A stretch of DNA of 6,968 bases from Anaerolinea thermophila. Its GTDB lineage: Bacteria > Chloroflexota > Anaerolineae > Anaerolineales > Villigracilaceae. The stretch covers positions 1-6,968 of the forward strand of contig DYLB01000108.1 of NCBI GenBank assembly GCA_020722305.1, given 5' to 3'. The position numbers and the translations under genes were made by a program. This document shows, piece after piece, positions 5,504 to 6,968 of this stretch. Positions within the stretch are counted from its first letter, which is position 1. The number at the start of each line of letters is the position of its first letter. The notes below the pieces were generated by a model that saw nothing but the letters and a program-made list of their open reading frames with translations, was not told where the DNA came from and made no database searches.

Positions 5504-6445
5504 ATGTCTACAAAGTATGCGAAAGAAGTTTCAACTCAGACCGTCAAATCCAAGAAGGATGACCAGCACCTCTCGGCGATAGCCGGGGCGCTCTTTGGGT
5601 TCATCCTGGTCATCGCCGTTCTCGGGGCCATCCTGATGGACGGACGGGTGGCCGATGCCTGGATCGGGACTTACGTTTCCGTTTTGACCCTGGTCGGTAT
5701 CTACATACTTTTCGCCCTGAAAGTGGCCTCCCAGTGGGAAAAAGTGATCGTGCTCCGGCTGGGAAAATTCTCGAAACTGGCCGGGCCGGGAGCTTTCTGG
5801 ATCGTGCCCATCGTTGATGCGGTCCCGACCTGGATTGACCACCGCGTGATGGTCACGCCTTTCTCGGCCGAGAAAACGCTGACCAAGGATACCGTCCCGG
5901 TGGACGTGGACGCGGTCCTGTTCTGGGTCGTATGGGACGCCGAGAAGGCCGCCCTGGAAGTCGAGGATTACAAAGTGGCGATTGCCTGGGCTGCCCAGAC
6001 CGCACTGCGCGAAGTCATCGGGCAGATGGACCTGGCCAGCATCCTGATCGGCCGTTCCAAAATGGATTCCGACTTGCAGAAGATCATTGACGAGCGTACC
6101 ACGCCCTGGGGCATTACCGTCCAATCCGTGGAGATCCGGGACGTGATCATCCCGCAGGACCTGGAAGATGCCATGTCTCGCCAGGCGCAGGCCGAACGCG
6201 AGCGCCAGGCGCGGGTCATCCTGGGCGAATCCGAGAAGCAGATTGCCCACTCGTTTGCGGAGGCCGCGAAGGCCTACGCGGACAACCCGACTGCCCTACA
6301 CTTGCGGGCCATGAACATGCTCTTCGAGGGCCTGAAGGAAAAGGGTGCGCTGGTCATCGTCCCCTCGTCCGCCGTGGATACGATGAACCTGGGCGGGCTG
6401 AGCGGCATGGTCTCGATGGCCCAGCAGAACCTTCCGAAGGAATAA
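5504..6445 (+). CDS. SPFH/band 7 (stomatin-like) membrane protein
   Basis: The 313-residue protein, counted from the ATG at 5504, has two hydrophobic segments at about residues 23-45 (AIAGALFGFILVIAVLGAIL) and 54-75 (WIGTYVSVLTLVGIYILFAL). An SPFH domain follows at about 77-235, with EKVIVLRLGKF, GPGAFWIVPIVD, the DTVPVDVDAVLFWVV segment and VQSVEIRDVIIPQDLEDAM. A helical, coiled-coil-prone stretch rich in Ala, Glu, Gln and Arg covers about 219-257. It resembles slipins, which form membrane microdomain scaffolds, often under envelope stress. The usual NfeD partner gene is not adjacent. The ATG at 5504 is chosen because GTGAGG lies 5 nt upstream; an ATG at 5486 overlapping the regulator's stop (ATGA) would add six residues and is a real alternative. 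It belongs to the same operon as the regulator. Confidence 0.92.
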   Translation: MSTKYAKEVSTQTVKSKKDDQHLSAIAGALFGFILVIAVLGAILMDGRVADAWIGTYVSVLTLVGIYILFALKVASQWEKVIVLRLGKFSKLAGPGAFWIVPIVDAVPTWIDHRVMVTPFSAEKTLTKDTVPVDVDAVLFWVVWDAEKAALEVEDYKVAIAWAAQTALREVIGQMDLASILIGRSKMDSDLQKIIDERTTPWGITVQSVEIRDVIIPQDLEDAMSRQAQAERERQARVILGESEKQIAHSFAEAAKAYADNPTALHLRAMNMLFEGLKEKGALVIVPSSAVDTMNLGGLSGMVSMAQQNLPKE

Positions 6446-6456
6446 AACCAACATAG

Positions 6457-6472
6457 TGTTTCACATGGAACA
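6457..6472. other. Degenerate parS-like 16-mer
   Basis: TGTTTCACATGGAACA differs at two positions from the classical ParB-binding sequence TGTTTCACGTGAAACA, and at one position from the variant with GTGGAACA. Six of eight palindromic pairs are kept, but the central CG step is lost. It lies in the gap after the SPFH gene. No parA or parB is in the window, so the function is uncertain. Confidence 0.3.
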
Positions 6473-6499
6473 CAGGCGCAAATCGCCCGTTTGCGCCTG
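6473..6499 (+). promoter_or_regulatory. Strong hairpin just before the SdpI-like gene
   Basis: CAGGCGCAAA (6473-6482) and TTTGCGCCTG (6490-6499) form a perfect 10-bp stem with a 7-nt loop. The sequence after it is CAAAAAGG on the plus strand, with no T-run, and the minus strand has none either, so it is not a canonical terminator. The stem ends 3 nt before the AAAGGA ribosome binding site of the next gene. It could protect the 3' end of the SPFH message or set the ratio of the two products. Confidence 0.6.
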
Positions 6500-6516
6500 C
6501 AAAAAGGAAATCGAAA

Positions 6517-6968
6517 ATGTCCACAAAAACCACTCTCTCCATCTCGCTCATCCTGGTTGCCGCGGCCCTGATCGCCGCAGCCGTGCTCTGGGGCCGTCTG
6601 CCCGATCCCATGCCCTCGCACTGGAACGTCGCCGGTGAGATAGACGGGTACATGTCCAAGTTCTGGGGGGTGTTCCTGCTGCCCATTATCACCGCCGTGC
6701 TTTTGCCGCTGTTCATGGTCATCCCGCACATTGATCCGCTCAAGGCCAACATCGCCCAGTTCAGAAATGTGTATAACCTGTTTATCGTCTTCTTCACCGC
6801 TTACATGGTGTACATTTACGGGCTGACCATGGCCGCCGCGCTTGGCTACCAGTTCAACATGACTTATATGCTCCTGCCGATGGTTGGATTGCTGTTCATC
6901 GGGGTGGGCTACCTGATGAAGAAAGCCAAGCGTAACTTCTTCATCGGCATCCGCACCCCGTGGACGCT
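6517..6968 (+). CDS. SdpI-like (DUF1648) integral membrane protein, C-terminus cut by right edge
   Basis: The first 150 codons are present and the frame is open to the edge. The reading starts MSTKTTLSISLILVAAALIA, a membrane segment, followed by LPDPMPSHWNVAGEIDGYMSKFWG, the hallmark of DUF1648. Three more hydrophobic stretches follow: LLPIITAVLLPLFMVI, YNLFIVFFTAYMVYIYGLTM and MLLPMVGLLFIGVGYLM. Near the edge NFFIGIRTPWT matches the SdpI motif. Bacillus subtilis SdpI gives immunity to the SdpC killing toxin and also acts in signalling to the repressor SdpR; most relatives are uncharacterised. The ATG at 6517 has AAAGGA about 8 nt upstream. It lies 71 bp after the SPFH gene in the same direction, so it is probably the third gene of the regulator-led operon. 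The remaining membrane segments are outside the window. Confidence 0.9.
   Translation, partial: MSTKTTLSISLILVAAALIAAAVLWGRLPDPMPSHWNVAGEIDGYMSKFWGVFLLPIITAVLLPLFMVIPHIDPLKANIAQFRNVYNLFIVFFTAYMVYIYGLTMAAALGYQFNMTYMLLPMVGLLFIGVGYLMKKAKRNFFIGIRTPWT

Noticed and set aside
5531..6250. Minus-strand open frame of 239 codons opposite the SPFH gene
   Set aside because: It is the antisense of a clear SPFH protein; the composition is shadow-like and there is no ribosome binding site.
6473..6499. Intrinsic terminator between the SPFH and SdpI-like genes
   Set aside because: The stem is strong but no run of T follows it in either direction.

Overview
The window looks like a chromosomal segment of a bacterium from the Chloroflexi, most likely Anaerolineae-like. 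The composition is fairly GC-rich. The gene set combines a Ycf45/R3H-type ATPase next to thymidylate kinase, the PdxS/PdxT route to pyridoxal phosphate, a YtrA-type GntR regulator, a stomatin-like protein and an SdpI-like protein. Shine-Dalgarno usage is patchy. This placement is inferred from gene content and style, not from a marker gene. No rRNA, tRNA, CRISPR array, insertion sequence or phage gene is visible.

Layout: (1) 1-1836, minus strand: a Ycf45-like P-loop ATPase with a C-terminal R3H domain, followed 27 bp later by the first 65 codons of thymidylate kinase, which runs off the left edge. (2) 1858-2108: a 250-bp divergent intergenic region. It holds a TATAAT box on each strand, an inverted repeat over the minus-strand box, and an interleaved pair of inverted repeats that could form an H-type pseudoknot in the leader of the ATPase mRNA. 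(3) 2109-2384, plus strand: a small DUF2442 protein, probably translated from a nearly leaderless mRNA, ending at a clear intrinsic terminator. (4) 2457-4911, minus strand: the operon pdxS-pdxT-(GNAT-like gene). An 8-nt tandem repeat lies between pdxS and pdxT, and the pdxT stop is directly abutted by the next start codon (TAAATG). (5) 4912-5051: an AT-rich divergent control region with a TTGACA promoter and 17-bp direct repeats reading into the regulator gene. (6) 5052-6968, plus strand: YtrA-like GntR regulator, SPFH/stomatin-like membrane protein, and an SdpI-like (DUF1648) membrane protein cut by the right edge.

Functionally there are three themes. PdxS and PdxT make pyridoxal 5'-phosphate from ribose 5-phosphate, glyceraldehyde 3-phosphate and glutamine-derived ammonia; the third gene of that operon is uncharacterised. 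The regulator, SPFH protein and SdpI-like protein look like a self-regulated envelope-stress or antimicrobial-resistance module, and this is the best candidate for an undescribed system here. The ATPase and thymidylate kinase form a nucleic-acid/nucleotide pair. The most notable non-coding signals are the 17-bp operator-like repeats, the 8-nt repeat array, the candidate pseudoknot and a degenerate parS-like 16-mer after the SPFH gene.
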